A program made the translations under genes and the position numbers. Shown here piece after piece: positions 17,191-28,409 of a stretch of 64,000 nt of DNA; position 1 is the first letter of the stretch, and each line of letters starts with the position of its first letter. The stretch spans positions 1 through 64,000 of the forward strand of contig RHKY01000020.1 of assembly GCA_008363385.1 (NCBI GenBank). The letters run 5' to 3'. The stretch is from Acidobacteriota bacterium (lineage in GTDB: Bacteria; Acidobacteriota; Thermoanaerobaculia; UBA5066). The notes under the pieces are model-generated. The model had not been told where the DNA came from, made no database searches, and saw nothing but the letters and a program-made list of their open reading frames with translations.

Positions 17191-19806
17191 TCAACGGAAG
17201 CCCTCGACCGCGTAGAGCTTCGAGAGGAAGCGCCAGGTGAGGGAGGCGAGGCTCTTCCCGTCGGGCGTCACCTGGACCCAGACGTTCGTCACCCCCGCGG
17301 GGTCGGAGGGAGAGATCTCGCGGACCGCCACCGTGGCCCCGGTCACGACGTCGACGCGGCGAAGGCTCGCCCTGGGCTTCAGAGCCTGCTGGACGAAGAA
17401 GAAGCGGGAGTCCATCGAGATCCCCTGGACGTAGTCCTCCCCGTACGTGACCCCCCGGACGGCGGTTGGCTCCCCTCCGTCGATCGGGAAGAGAGCGAAG
17501 GCGGCTCCCTTCCGGCCGAGGAAGTGGCGCCCGTCGGGCGTGACCCAGGGCCCTGACACCCCCTCCAGCTCCGGGGTCGCGGGCCGGGGCGAGGTCCCGG
17601 AGGGATCGGTGAGCCAGTACCGTGCCCCGCCCGAGCCCTTTCTCCCGGCGAACCAGACGGTCCTGCCGTCGGGCAGCAGACCCGCCTGGAACGCCTCGAA
17701 GCCCTCCAGCCGGATCGTCCGCGTCGGGCCGGGTCCCGTCGGGACGACGTCGATCAGGAGCGGGTCCGGGCCGCCCCGCTGCACGATGACGACGTTCCGG
17801 CCGTCGGGGGAGAGGGTCGGGAACTTGCTGCCTGCGACCCGGTTCGCGATCCGCGACGGCGGGCTGCCGTCCGTCCGCCGGAGGAAGAGCTGCTCGGTCT
17901 CGATCACGCTGAACAGGAGCTGCCGTCCGTCGTGCGAAAGGGAGAGAGGGCCGAGCGTCGACCAGCTCCCCGTCCAGGAGAGGTCCCGGTCGGAGGCGTC
18001 GTTCTCGCCCCGGAAGGAGATTCGCGACGTCGCCTCCTCGACGGACGCGAGGACCCGCCCGTCGGGCGACACGTCGTGGAGGAGGAGCGAGCCGCCCTGC
18101 GCGAAGAGCCTCCGCTCCTTTCCGCGGAGCGGGACCGCCCGGAGCTCGAGGTCCGTCCCGGTCCTCGCCGCGGAGAACCAGACCTCGTCCCCGGAGGGGG
18201 ACCAGGCCAGGCCCACGGGGAGGGCGAAGCGCTCCGTCAGACGCCGGACCTTCCCGCCCGGCTCGGCGACGGAGACGTGGCCTGCAAAGCTCTCCGGCTC
18301 GGGGTGCTCGACGAAGGCGACCGCGTCACCGCGCCGCGAGACGCGGGCCGAGGAGATCCACCCCGGTGTCCGGAAGAGGACCGTCCCGACCGGGTACTCG
18401 AGCTGCCACGTCGGGGGCCGTGTCTCGGCGAGGCGCACGACCGCCATCGACTCCCCGTCCGGGCCGAAGTCCGCCCCCACGATCCGCTCTTCGAGCGACC
18501 GGGGAGTGCCCCCGGAGAACGGGGCACGCGCGAGGGTGCCCGCTTGGGCACTCCACGACGGGCGCACCGTCCCGAGCGCCAGGGCGAGCTCGCTCGTGCG
18601 CGAGACCGCGAGGAGTTCCGCCCCTTCGTACCCCAGCGGGAGCGACTCCCGGGCGTCGAGGCGGACGGAGAAGACCTGCGGCGGAGCGCCGGCCCAGGCC
18701 GCGCTGTAGACGACGGTGTGGCCGTCCGGCGCGAAGCGGGCTGCCGTGACCCGGCCCCGGTCGAACGTCAGCTGCCGGAACTCGGGCCCGGACGCTCCCG
18801 GCGGGCGCCGGGAGACGAGACCGCCCGCGCCGAAGAGCGCGGCTCCGGCGAGGACGGCGGCTGCTGCAATTGCGGCGCGCCGGAGGCGGCCCGGTCGAGC
18901 GCCCGCGGTCCCTGGAGCTCCGGCGAAGGAGCCGGCGACCACCTCGGACAGGTGCGTCCGGCACGCCTCGAGGTCCCGGGCGAGGTCCCGGGTGGAGTCG
19001 AACCGCTCGGCGGGGTCCTTCGCCAGGAGGCGCGCGAGGATCCAGCGGACGGGAGCGGGGACGGCCGGGGCTCTCGACTCCAGCGGCTCGGGCTCCTCGC
19101 GGAGGATCGCGGTGAGCGTCTCGGCCGCGGTCTCGCGGACGAAGGGGCGCGTCCCGCTCAGCATCTCGTACAGGACGGTCCCGAGCGAGAACTGGTCGGA
19201 GCGGTGGTCCACGGGGAGGCCTCGCGCCTGCTCGGGCGACATGTACGCCACGGTGCCCACGACGGCGCCGGTCTCCGTGAGGGCCGCCTCGGTGGGGGAG
19301 CGGGTGTCGCTTCCCGCCCCGAGTCCCGCCGCGTGGCGCGCCAGCCCGAAGTCGAGGAGCTTGACGTGGCCGTCCTTCGTCAGGAAGACGTTCTCGGGCT
19401 TGACGTCGCGGTGGACGATCCCCTTCTCGTGCGCGGCGGCGAGCGCGGAGGCCACATGCCCGGCGATCTCCAGGGCGCGCTTGACGGGGAGAGCCCCACG
19501 CGTCACGGCGGCTCGGAGGGTCTCCCCCTCCAGCAGCTCGGTGACGGCGTACCGGACGCCGTCCGCCTCGCCGACGTCGTGCAGCGCGAGGATGCTCGGG
19601 TGGGAGAGGGCGGCGACGGCCTTCGCCTCGCTCTCGAACCGGGCGAGGGCCTTCGCGTCGTGCGCGAGGTGGTCGGGGAGGACCTTGACGGCCACGTCGC
19701 GGCCAAGCCGCGTGTCGCGCGCCCGGAAGACCTCTCCCATCCCTCCCGCGCCGAGCGGGGCGAGCACCTCGTACGGACCGAGGAGGGTCCCCGGGGCCAG
19801 AGCCAA
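17191..19806 (-). CDS. Ser/Thr protein kinase with C-terminal TolB-like propeller (kinase 1)
   Basis: An 871-residue membrane-anchored kinase. The kinase domain spans about 10-275: Gly loop LGAGGMGEVF (18-27), Lys41, HRDVKPEN (132-139) and DFG (152-154) are intact, so it should be active. A transmembrane helix lies near 313-335, and the remaining 530 residues form WD40/TolB-type blades (FAPDGHTVVYSA, SPSGDEVWFSA, SPDGRNVVIV) on the outer face. The propeller may sense a ligand; no substrate is visible. It shares its promoter element and start sequence with three other kinase genes in the window, and lies 158 bp upstream of the DUF4143 ATPase. Confidence 0.93.
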   Translation of the reverse strand: MALAPGTLLGPYEVLAPLGAGGMGEVFRARDTRLGRDVAVKVLPDHLAHDAKALARFESEAKAVAALSHPSILALHDVGEADGVRYAVTELLEGETLRAAVTRGALPVKRALEIAGHVASALAAAHEKGIVHRDVKPENVFLTKDGHVKLLDFGLARHAAGLGAGSDTRSPTEAALTETGAVVGTVAYMSPEQARGLPVDHRSDQFSLGTVLYEMLSGTRPFVRETAAETLTAILREEPEPLESRAPAVPAPVRWILARLLAKDPAERFDSTRDLARDLEACRTHLSEVVAGSFAGAPGTAGARPGRLRRAAIAAAAVLAGAALFGAGGLVSRRPPGASGPEFRQLTFDRGRVTAARFAPDGHTVVYSAAWAGAPPQVFSVRLDARESLPLGYEGAELLAVSRTSELALALGTVRPSWSAQAGTLARAPFSGGTPRSLEERIVGADFGPDGESMAVVRLAETRPPTWQLEYPVGTVLFRTPGWISSARVSRRGDAVAFVEHPEPESFAGHVSVAEPGGKVRRLTERFALPVGLAWSPSGDEVWFSAARTGTDLELRAVPLRGKERRLFAQGGSLLLHDVSPDGRVLASVEEATSRISFRGENDASDRDLSWTGSWSTLGPLSLSHDGRQLLFSVIETEQLFLRRTDGSPPSRIANRVAGSKFPTLSPDGRNVVIVQRGGPDPLLIDVVPTGPGPTRTIRLEGFEAFQAGLLPDGRTVWFAGRKGSGGARYWLTDPSGTSPRPATPELEGVSGPWVTPDGRHFLGRKGAAFALFPIDGGEPTAVRGVTYGEDYVQGISMDSRFFFVQQALKPRASLRRVDVVTGATVAVREISPSDPAGVTNVWVQVTPDGKSLASLTWRFLSKLYAVEGFR

Positions 19807-19842
19807 GTGGCACCCCCAAGCCGGACCGGGGCGACTGACGGG

Positions 19843-19848
19843 ATTCTA
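19843..19848 (-). promoter_or_regulatory. Candidate -10 element TAGAAT of kinase 1
   Basis: Minus-strand TAGAATCCC lies 37 bp before the kinase start. The same TAGAATCCC occurs at nearly the same distance before kinases 2 and 3, and a variant (TAGACTCC) before the decayed kinase. Conservation in position among paralogues supports a promoter; no clear -35 hexamer was found. Confidence 0.4.
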
Positions 19849-19890
19849 CCCGCGTGCCGGGCCGGATCTGCCCGGGAGAGCCATCGGAAT

Positions 19891-19916
19891 AGAACGTAGA
19901 ACGGAGCTCTGACCCC
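19891..19916 (+). repeat. Dispersed repeat, copy 1
   Basis: AGAACGTAGAACGGAGC followed by TCTGACCCCC, preceded by ATCGGAAT. It lies in the divergent gap between kinase 1 and the acyl-CoA synthetase gene. The core matches copies at 38191 and 38248 (inverted pair), 43672 and 48675. Confidence 0.75.
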
Positions 19917-20010
19917 CGTGTGTTTCTCCATCTGTTGCCATCCGCGCGCGGTTCTGGTATCTCACGCGGCAGTCCGGAGGAAGGAGGCGCCGGGAGCGGC
20001 GGGAGCGCAC

Positions 20011-21663
20011 GTGAAGACCCAGCTCGAACACGTCTACGAGCACGAGCGGCAGCGGGCCGGCCGCGTCTGGATGACGCAGCCGATGGGAGGCGGCGCCCTC
20101 CGCGTTTACACGTGGGGCAGCGGCATGGAGGAGGTCCGCCGGTTCGCGGCGTACCTGACGGGGCTGGGCCTGCCGCCCGGGAGCCGGATCGCCATCTTCG
20201 CGAAGAACAACGCCTGGTGGCTCCTGGGGGACCTGGCGGTCTGGATGGCGGGGCACGTCTCCGTCCCGGTCTACCCGACGGTCACGGCCTCGACCCTGCG
20301 GCAGGTCCTGGACCACTCGGGGACGAGCCTCTTGCTGGTCGGGAAGCTCGACGCCTTCGAGGCGATGGCGGGCGGGATCCCGGAGGGGATGCCGCGCGTC
20401 GCCCTTCCGCTCGCGCCGCCGCTCGACGCGCCGGGGTGGGACGAGATCGTCCGGGCCACGCCGCCGATGGAGGCGAGCCCGGTCCGGGACCCCGACGACC
20501 TGGCGACGATCGTCTACACGTCCGGGAGCACCGGCGAGGCGAAGGGCGTCATGCACAGCTTCCGGACGATGTGCGCCGCCTACGCCTACGCGGACGTCTT
20601 CGGCCTCACGGCCGAGGACCGGCTGATCTCGTACCTCCCGCTCGCGCACGTGGCCGAGCGGGCCATCCTCGAGACCACGATGTGCCGCGTCGGGTACCAG
20701 GTCTTCTTCGCCGAGAGCCTCGACACGTTCCTCGCGGACCTGAGGCGGGCGAAGCCGACCGTCTTCGGGAGCGTCCCGCGCCTCTGGCTCAAGTTCCAGG
20801 CGGGCATCTTCTCGAAGGTCCCCGAGCGGAGGCTCGCGCGGCTCCTCGGCCTCCCGGTCGTCGGGGGGATCCTCCGCCGCAAGGTCCTCGACGGTCTCGG
20901 GCTGGGGCAGGTCCGCGTCGCCGCGACCGGCTCGGCCCCGACGCCGCCGGAGCTGATCGGCTGGTGGGGCGGCCTGGGCCTGAAGCTCCACGAGATCTAC
21001 GGGATGACGGAGAACTTCGCCGTCTCCCACTGCGTCCACCCCGGCGACGAGTGCCCCGGCCTCGTCGGGACGCCGATGCCGGGCGTCACGAGCCGTCTCT
21101 CGGAGGAGGGCGAGGTCCTCGTGAAGAGCCCGGGGACGATGCTGGGCTACTACCGGGCCGAGCGGCTGACGCGCGAGGCGATCGACGGCGAGGGCTTCCT
21201 CCGCACGGGAGACCGGGGCGAGCTGGACGAGGCGGGTCGTCTGAAGATCACGGGGCGGGTCAAGGAGCTGTTCAAGACGAGCAAGGGGAAGTACGTCGCG
21301 CCGGCCCCGATCGAGACCCGCCTCCTCGCCCATGCCGAGCTGGAGCAGGCCTGCGTCTCCGGGGCGGACCGGACGCGCCCGGTCGCTCTCGTCGTCCTGG
21401 CGGAGCACCTCCGGAAGGCGACCGGCGACGCCGCGCGCCGGGCGGCGCTCACGCGCCTCCTCGAGGACCGCGTCGCGGCGCTGAACGCCGGGCTCGACCC
21501 GCACGAGCAGCTGGAGAAGCTCGTGGTGATGGCCGAGGAGTGGACGGTGGACAACGGCCTCCTGACCCCGACGCTCAAGGTCAAGCGCGCCGCGGTCGAG
21601 GGCCGCTACGCCGAACGGTTCGCCGACTGGTGCGCCCGGCCCGGGGCCGTCGTCTGGGCCTGA
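20011..21663 (+). CDS. AMP-forming acyl-CoA synthetase (long-chain fatty acid type)
   Basis: A 550-residue ANL-superfamily ligase that adenylates a carboxylate, probably a fatty acid, and transfers it to CoA. The P-loop YTSGSTGEAKGV is at 169-180. AATGSAPTPPEL, EIYGMTEN and TGDRGELDEAGRLKITGR follow, then KELFKTSKGKYVAPAPIE with the hinge and the C-terminal Lys (TPTLKVKR). SKGKYVAP and APIE resemble bacterial FadD15-like enzymes. GTG 20011 follows GGGAG; 31 upstream codons are open but Cys/Arg-rich and lie in the repeat. It stands alone, divergent from kinase 1. Confidence 0.9.
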   Translation: MKTQLEHVYEHERQRAGRVWMTQPMGGGALRVYTWGSGMEEVRRFAAYLTGLGLPPGSRIAIFAKNNAWWLLGDLAVWMAGHVSVPVYPTVTASTLRQVLDHSGTSLLLVGKLDAFEAMAGGIPEGMPRVALPLAPPLDAPGWDEIVRATPPMEASPVRDPDDLATIVYTSGSTGEAKGVMHSFRTMCAAYAYADVFGLTAEDRLISYLPLAHVAERAILETTMCRVGYQVFFAESLDTFLADLRRAKPTVFGSVPRLWLKFQAGIFSKVPERRLARLLGLPVVGGILRRKVLDGLGLGQVRVAATGSAPTPPELIGWWGGLGLKLHEIYGMTENFAVSHCVHPGDECPGLVGTPMPGVTSRLSEEGEVLVKSPGTMLGYYRAERLTREAIDGEGFLRTGDRGELDEAGRLKITGRVKELFKTSKGKYVAPAPIETRLLAHAELEQACVSGADRTRPVALVVLAEHLRKATGDAARRAALTRLLEDRVAALNAGLDPHEQLEKLVVMAEEWTVDNGLLTPTLKVKRAAVEGRYAERFADWCARPGAVVWA

Positions 21664-21673
21664 CGCCCGGCGC

Positions 21674-22390
21674 CTACTTCGGCGGCGCGGTCGGCGGGGG
21701 AGCCTTCGGCACGTCGCCGGGGCGGGAGACCGTCCCGCTCCCCGGCGCGTAGGCGTCGGAGGCGCCCGGCTGCCCCTGGTAGGTCCAGTTCCCCTTCGCG
21801 GGTGTCGCGGCCGGGGCCCCGCCGGCGCGGGCCGGGGCGGCGTTCTGCGTGCCGTCGCCCTGGAAGGTCGGGTTGGTGGTCATGACGGTGAGGCCCAGCT
21901 CCAGCTCCTCGGCCTTGAACGCGTCCATCCCCGCCAGGCGCGTGATCTTCTTCACGTCGGCCTGCTTGACGGTCGTCAGCGTCCCGCCCTTGTAGGTGGT
22001 GAAGACGTAGGCCGAGCCCTTCTTCACCGGCTCCTCGACGGCGAGGACGCTGCCGGTGGGCTCCATCTCGACCTGCCAGACGACCTCCTTGTCGAAGTCC
22101 CTCGACCGCTGCGTGATCTTCTTCACCCTGTCCTTGCGGATCCGCTGGATCGTCCGGTCCGGGAGGGTGTGGCAGACGTAGTAGTCCCCTTCCAGCTTCG
22201 GCTCGTCCATCGTGAAGACGGAGCCCGTCGGGTTGAGGTCGATCCGGTGGATGACCATCGGCGGCTCGTAGTGCTGCGGTGACTGCGCGGGCTGCTGCTG
22301 CGCCGGCGCCGGCTGGGCCTGGGGTTGCTGGGCCAGCAGCGACGTGGCGAGCACGAGCGCGCCCGCTGCGAGGCCGGGGAGAATGCGCAT
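21674..22390 (-). CDS. Hypothetical exported protein, Gln/Pro-rich
   Basis: A 238-residue protein with a signal peptide (about 1-20) and a Gln/Pro/Ala-rich linker (20-42). Its core holds two similar modules, each with LNPTGSVFTMDEP or MEPTGSVLAVEEP followed by a Lys-rich strand (RVKKITQ, DVKKITR). It ends in a Gly/Pro-rich disordered tail. The internal duplication (about 48-95 and 103-150) suggests a small repeated beta domain in the periplasm. I do not recognise the family. It is convergent with the acyl-CoA synthetase gene. Confidence 0.75.
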   Translation of the reverse strand: MRILPGLAAGALVLATSLLAQQPQAQPAPAQQQPAQSPQHYEPPMVIHRIDLNPTGSVFTMDEPKLEGDYYVCHTLPDRTIQRIRKDRVKKITQRSRDFDKEVVWQVEMEPTGSVLAVEEPVKKGSAYVFTTYKGGTLTTVKQADVKKITRLAGMDAFKAEELELGLTVMTTNPTFQGDGTQNAAPARAGGAPAATPAKGNWTYQGQPGASDAYAPGSGTVSRPGDVPKAPPPTAPPK

Positions 22391-22493
22391 GGTCTCGCCT
22401 CCTGAAGCCAGCCTAGCACGCGGCGCACGGTCCGGCGCGGCCCGGGGCGCGGAGTGCCCCGTCCCGCTAGACTTCCTCCCCGAGGGCGACCCG

Positions 22494-22645
22494 ATGCTCG
22501 ACCCGGAATTCGTCGCCGACTGCGCGGCAGCGTCTACGTCCGGTACGCCTTCCGGTTCACGCAGGAGGGCGAGGTCGTCTACGAGAGCGACCAGGGCGCG
22601 GTCTGGCGGCGCGTGGCTGAGCCGGCGGAGGATCCTGCTCGCTGA
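22494..22645 (+). pseudogene. Possible short frameshifted coding remnant
   Basis: An ATG at 22494 reads MLDPEFVADC and then leaves frame. The overlapping frame continues with VYVRYAFRFTQEGEVVYES and VWRRVAEPAED to a stop at 22645. The second part has the residue mix of a real beta-rich protein end rather than a shadow frame. It may be a decayed short gene or the tail of one whose start is lost. It sits alone between two minus-strand genes; evidence is thin. Confidence 0.3.
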
Positions 22646-22660
22646 GCGGAGCCGTCCGGG

Positions 22661-23899
22661 TCAGGACCCGGGTGGCGCGGACGGGCCGAGGGCTTCCGAG
22701 AGCCGCTCGAGCTCGCGGAGGAGGCCGGAGAACGGGGGTCGCCGCGGAAGGCGCGCCCGGGCGCGGGCGGCGGCCCGGGTCAGGGCGCAGGTGATCGTCG
22801 GGACGAGGTCGGGGTCCGTGGCACCGGGGACCCGGGCCGCGGCGAGCGCGCACGGGACGCATTCGAGGAGGTGCTCGCACGTGTCGCAGGCCGCGAGCTC
22901 CGACCGCTTGCTCCGCCGGTGCGTGAGCGCCCGCGCCGCCCGCGCGCGGGCGGGGAGGGCGGCGAGGCGGGCCGGGAGGCCCGGGTCACGGACGTCTCCG
23001 AGGCGGACCGCCTCCGAGATCGTCCGTCCGGCCGCGGAGAGGAGCTGCGTGGAGGCGCTCGCGGAGGGGCACCCCCAGACGGCCCCGTCGGGGTCGACGG
23101 CGATGCTCTCGGGAGCCGCCGCCCGGCACCACGCCTCCTCCTCCGCCGGGAGCGTCCGGGGGACGGGCGGACGGAGGAGAGTCACCGGCGGGTCGTTCGC
23201 CTCCGGGTCGAGCGCGAGGCACGCGGCGACGACCCGATCGAGCTGACGGTCGAGCCGGGCCTCGAGGGCGGCCCCCGCCGGCCAGTCCGCCGCCGTCACC
23301 GCCGCGACCGATACCTCGCGGGGCCGGAGCCGCAGGATCTTCTCGACGGACGCCCCGAGGAGCGGAAGGGTGGCCGGGGTGAGCGTCAGCGCAACGCGGA
23401 GGCGGCGGCGGAACCAGGCGGGCTCGCGCTCCGCCGCGCGCTCCAGTGCGGCGAGGATCCCCGGCCCGCTGCCGGGGCTCCGCAGGTCCTGCCCGGCCCC
23501 GTCGAAGCTCACCTGCAGCGAGACCTCGTTCGAGGCGAGGAAGCGGACGAGGTCGTCCGTCAGGAGGGCGCCGTTCGTCGACGCCACGATCCTCAGCGCC
23601 GCCGCGGTCGGGGCCCGTGCCCGGGCCTCTTCGACGCACCGGCGAAAGAGCGGCTCCGCGACGAGGGGCTCGCCGCCCGTGAAGGCGAGGAGGGCCCCGG
23701 CCGGCGGGTCCGGGAAGAGGAGGTCCACCGCGGCCCGCGCCACGTCCCAGGGCATGTCGACCCGCGCGGCCCGTCCCGCCTCGTAGCAGTACGAGCAGGC
23801 GAAGTTGCACCGCGAGGTCAGGAAGAGGACGACGTCGCGCACGCGGGTCGCCGGGAACGGGTCCCGGCCGGGGCGCTCGCTCGCCGTCAGCAGGGCCAC
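22661..23899 (-). CDS. Radical SAM/SPASM peptide maturase
   Basis: A 412-residue radical S-adenosylmethionine enzyme. The CX3CX2C cluster site CNFACSYC is at 31-38 and GGEP at 75-78. The C-terminal half carries a SPASM pattern for auxiliary Fe-S clusters: Cys258, then G, then Cys277 (CX13GX4C), CX2CX5CX2C at 338-350, and Cys371. SPASM enzymes of this size usually modify ribosomal peptides (thioether, C-C or other crosslinks). The GTG start lies inside the end of the 81-residue upstream gene (13-bp overlap), which is the likely substrate. No RiPP recognition domain was seen at the N-terminus. Confidence 0.9.
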   Translation of the reverse strand: MALLTASERPGRDPFPATRVRDVVLFLTSRCNFACSYCYEAGRAARVDMPWDVARAAVDLLFPDPPAGALLAFTGGEPLVAEPLFRRCVEEARARAPTAAALRIVASTNGALLTDDLVRFLASNEVSLQVSFDGAGQDLRSPGSGPGILAALERAAEREPAWFRRRLRVALTLTPATLPLLGASVEKILRLRPREVSVAAVTAADWPAGAALEARLDRQLDRVVAACLALDPEANDPPVTLLRPPVPRTLPAEEEAWCRAAAPESIAVDPDGAVWGCPSASASTQLLSAAGRTISEAVRLGDVRDPGLPARLAALPARARAARALTHRRSKRSELAACDTCEHLLECVPCALAAARVPGATDPDLVPTITCALTRAAARARARLPRRPPFSGLLRELERLSEALGPSAPPGS

Positions 23900-24132
23900 T
23901 GCTCCTGGGGGAGGATCGCCCCTGACAGGCTGGCGCTCATTTGGTCGATCCCGATGGAACGCTGCTTGTGAGGGCCGCTCAGCTCCGTGGCGTCGGTCTC
24001 CGTCGCGATATCCGATGCCAGCTGCTCGAGCCGTCCCTCCGCCGCGATGGCCTTCCCCTGCACCTCGTGCAGCTGCCCGAGGAGCTTGTTGAGGTCCTTC
24101 CTGAGCTCGCCGTAGGTCTGGGCGTTGGGCAT
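23887..24132 (-). CDS. Probable RiPP precursor peptide, 81 aa
   Basis: A small protein with a helical, charged leader-like N-terminal half (GELRKDLNKLLGQLHEV, then EGRLEQLASDIATE) and a different C-terminal part containing HKQRSIGIDQMSASL and ending PQEQWPC. ATG 24132 follows GGGGAG. It overlaps the radical SAM/SPASM gene by 13 bp and follows a kinase gene by 40 bp. Size, two-part composition, a single Cys at the very end, and the enzyme overlap point to a modified peptide. The core boundaries and the modified residues (perhaps Trp79, Cys81, Gln, Ile) are inference. I recognise no known precursor family. Confidence 0.65.
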   Translation of the reverse strand: MPNAQTYGELRKDLNKLLGQLHEVQGKAIAAEGRLEQLASDIATETDATELSGPHKQRSIGIDQMSASLSGAILPQEQWPC

Positions 24133-24148
24133 GGGGCTCCCCTCTCTC

Positions 24149-24172
24149 GCCGCGGCGTCTGGCCGCGGCGTC

Positions 24173-24173
<1 letters not shown>
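24149..24173. repeat. Tandem 13-bp direct repeat
   Basis: GCCGCGGCGTCTG occurs twice in tandem, the second copy lacking its last base match and touching the stop codon of kinase 2. It lies in the short gap before the precursor peptide gene and probably arose by slippage. Confidence 0.6.
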
Positions 24174-26770
<2,597 letters not shown>

Positions 26771-26807
26771 CGGCTTCCTCCCGACGGGGAGCTGGCTGTC
26801 TGTCGGG

Positions 26808-26813
26808 ATTCTA
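26808..26813 (-). promoter_or_regulatory. Candidate -10 element TAGAAT of kinase 2
   Basis: TAGAATCCC on the minus strand, 38 bp before the start, matching the elements before kinases 1 and 3. If used, this promoter would also drive the peptide precursor and radical SAM genes. Confidence 0.4.
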
Positions 26814-26868
26814 GGCGCTTGGCGGCGTCACGTCCCCGTCCGCACCCGGCCCGGGACGCGCGACGTGG

Positions 26869-28164
26869 TCAGGTCCGGGTCTCGGCCGCGGCGACCGGGT
26901 CGTTCGACCAGCCGAGGCGGTCGAAGAGGGCGACGAGGAGGCTGAGGCCGACGGCGACGAAGGTGCCGAGGGCCATACCCTTCAGCTCGACCGCCCCGAT
27001 CTTCACCGCGGCCCCGCTGACGCCGCTGACGAGGACGACCGACGTCAGGACGAGGTTGCGGGGGCGGGTGTAGTCGACCTTCTTCTCGACGAGCATCCGC
27101 ACCCCCGCGGCGGCGATGACGCCGAAGAGGAGGATGCAGATGCCGCCCATCACCGGCGTCGGGATGCTCCGGATCGCCGCGGCGAGCTTGCCGACGAAGG
27201 AGACGACGATGGCCAGCGCCGCAGCCCCGCCGATCACCCAGACGCTGAAGACACGAGTGATGGCGAGCACCCCGATGTTCTCGCCGTACGTCGTGTTCGG
27301 CGTGGCCCCCGCGAAGCCCGAGAGGACGTTCGAGATCCCGTCGCCGAGGAGCGAGCGGTGGAGGCCCGGGTCCTTCACGAAGTCGCGGCCGACGACGTTG
27401 CCCGTGACGACGAGGTGCCCCACGTGCTCGGCCAGGACGACGAGGCCCGCCGGCAGGACCATCAGGATCGCCTCGGGGACGAACTTCGGGGCGTAGAGGT
27501 GCGGCACCTCGAACCACGGGGCCTGCGCGACGGCCGAGAGGTCGACGAGGCCGAGCGCCAGCGCCCCGCCGTAGCCAGCGAGGACGCCGACCAGGACCGG
27601 GATGACCCCCAGGAACCCGCGGAAGAGGACGGAGCCGAGGACGGTCACCGCGAGCGTCAGCATCGAGACCGCCACGGCGGCGCCGCTGCCGGGCTGGCCC
27701 GCGCCCTTGCCGGTCAGCCCGGCCATCTCGGTGGCGACGGGGGCGAGCTCCAGGCCGATCACCGCCACGATCGCCCCCATCGCGGCGGGCGGGAAGGCGA
27801 CGTCGATCCACCGGGTCCCGGCCACCCTCACGACCTGCGAGACCAGGACGAAGAAGAGTCCGAAGGCGATGAAGCCGCCCTGCGCCGCCGCGTACCCGCC
27901 GAGACCGGGCTGCGCGAGGACCGCGAAGACGGGGGAGATGAAGGCGAAGCTCGACCCGAGGTAGGCCGGCACCTTCCCCTTGCAGACGGCGAGGTAGACG
28001 AGCGTCCCGACGCCGTTCAGGAGGAGCGAGGTCGAGGGGTTGACCTTGAAGAGGAACGGGACGAGGACCGTCGCCCCGAACATCGCGAAGAGGTGCTGGA
28101 GCGACAGCGGGAGGGACTGCAGGAGCGGGAGCCGTTCGTCGACGTCGATGACGCGTCGCTCCAT
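26869..28164 (-). CDS. Uracil-xanthine permease (NCS2/UraA family)
   Basis: A 431-residue inner-membrane nucleobase:cation symporter. It has the NCS2 layout of about 14 hydrophobic segments: LPLSLQHLFAMFGATVLVPF at the N-terminus, YLGSSFAFISPV, the binding-site region with LAEHVGHLVVTG, and GENIGVLAITRV. QHLFAMFGATVLVP and the length are close to UraA/PyrP uracil carriers, though xanthine and urate carriers are related. It is divergent from a molybdenum hydroxylase operon (245-bp gap), which suggests that it imports the substrate of that pathway. Confidence 0.92.
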   Translation of the reverse strand: MERRVIDVDERLPLLQSLPLSLQHLFAMFGATVLVPFLFKVNPSTSLLLNGVGTLVYLAVCKGKVPAYLGSSFAFISPVFAVLAQPGLGGYAAAQGGFIAFGLFFVLVSQVVRVAGTRWIDVAFPPAAMGAIVAVIGLELAPVATEMAGLTGKGAGQPGSGAAVAVSMLTLAVTVLGSVLFRGFLGVIPVLVGVLAGYGGALALGLVDLSAVAQAPWFEVPHLYAPKFVPEAILMVLPAGLVVLAEHVGHLVVTGNVVGRDFVKDPGLHRSLLGDGISNVLSGFAGATPNTTYGENIGVLAITRVFSVWVIGGAAALAIVVSFVGKLAAAIRSIPTPVMGGICILLFGVIAAAGVRMLVEKKVDYTRPRNLVLTSVVLVSGVSGAAVKIGAVELKGMALGTFVAVGLSLLVALFDRLGWSNDPVAAAETRT

Positions 28165-28366
28165 GGGGCCTCCTCCTCCGGCCGGGGCGCCGCGGCCGGC
28201 CCGGCCGAACTCGCCATTGTAAGGCGGGAGGGCCGCGCGCGTCGCGTTTCCGCGGCCGCGGGAGGAGGACTAGCATTCGATCCGATGCACGCGGGACGCC
28301 GCTCCCGAGGGAGCGCCCGGCATCCGTATTTCCTGAGGAACGCCGTCGACCACGCAGCGGTTCTGC

Positions 28367-28385
28367 AGGCCCCGGCCCGGGGCCT
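28367..28385. promoter_or_regulatory. Perfect 19-bp palindrome before the hydroxylase operon
   Basis: AGGCCCCGG-C-CCGGGGCCT lies 24 bp upstream of the FAD-subunit start, in the divergent gap with the permease gene. It may be an operator for a pathway regulator. In such GC-rich sequence a chance palindrome remains possible, and no regulator gene lies nearby. The rest of the 245-bp gap shows nothing clear. Confidence 0.3.
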
Positions 28386-28409
28386 CCCTGCCGCGGGAAG
28401 GACTCCCTG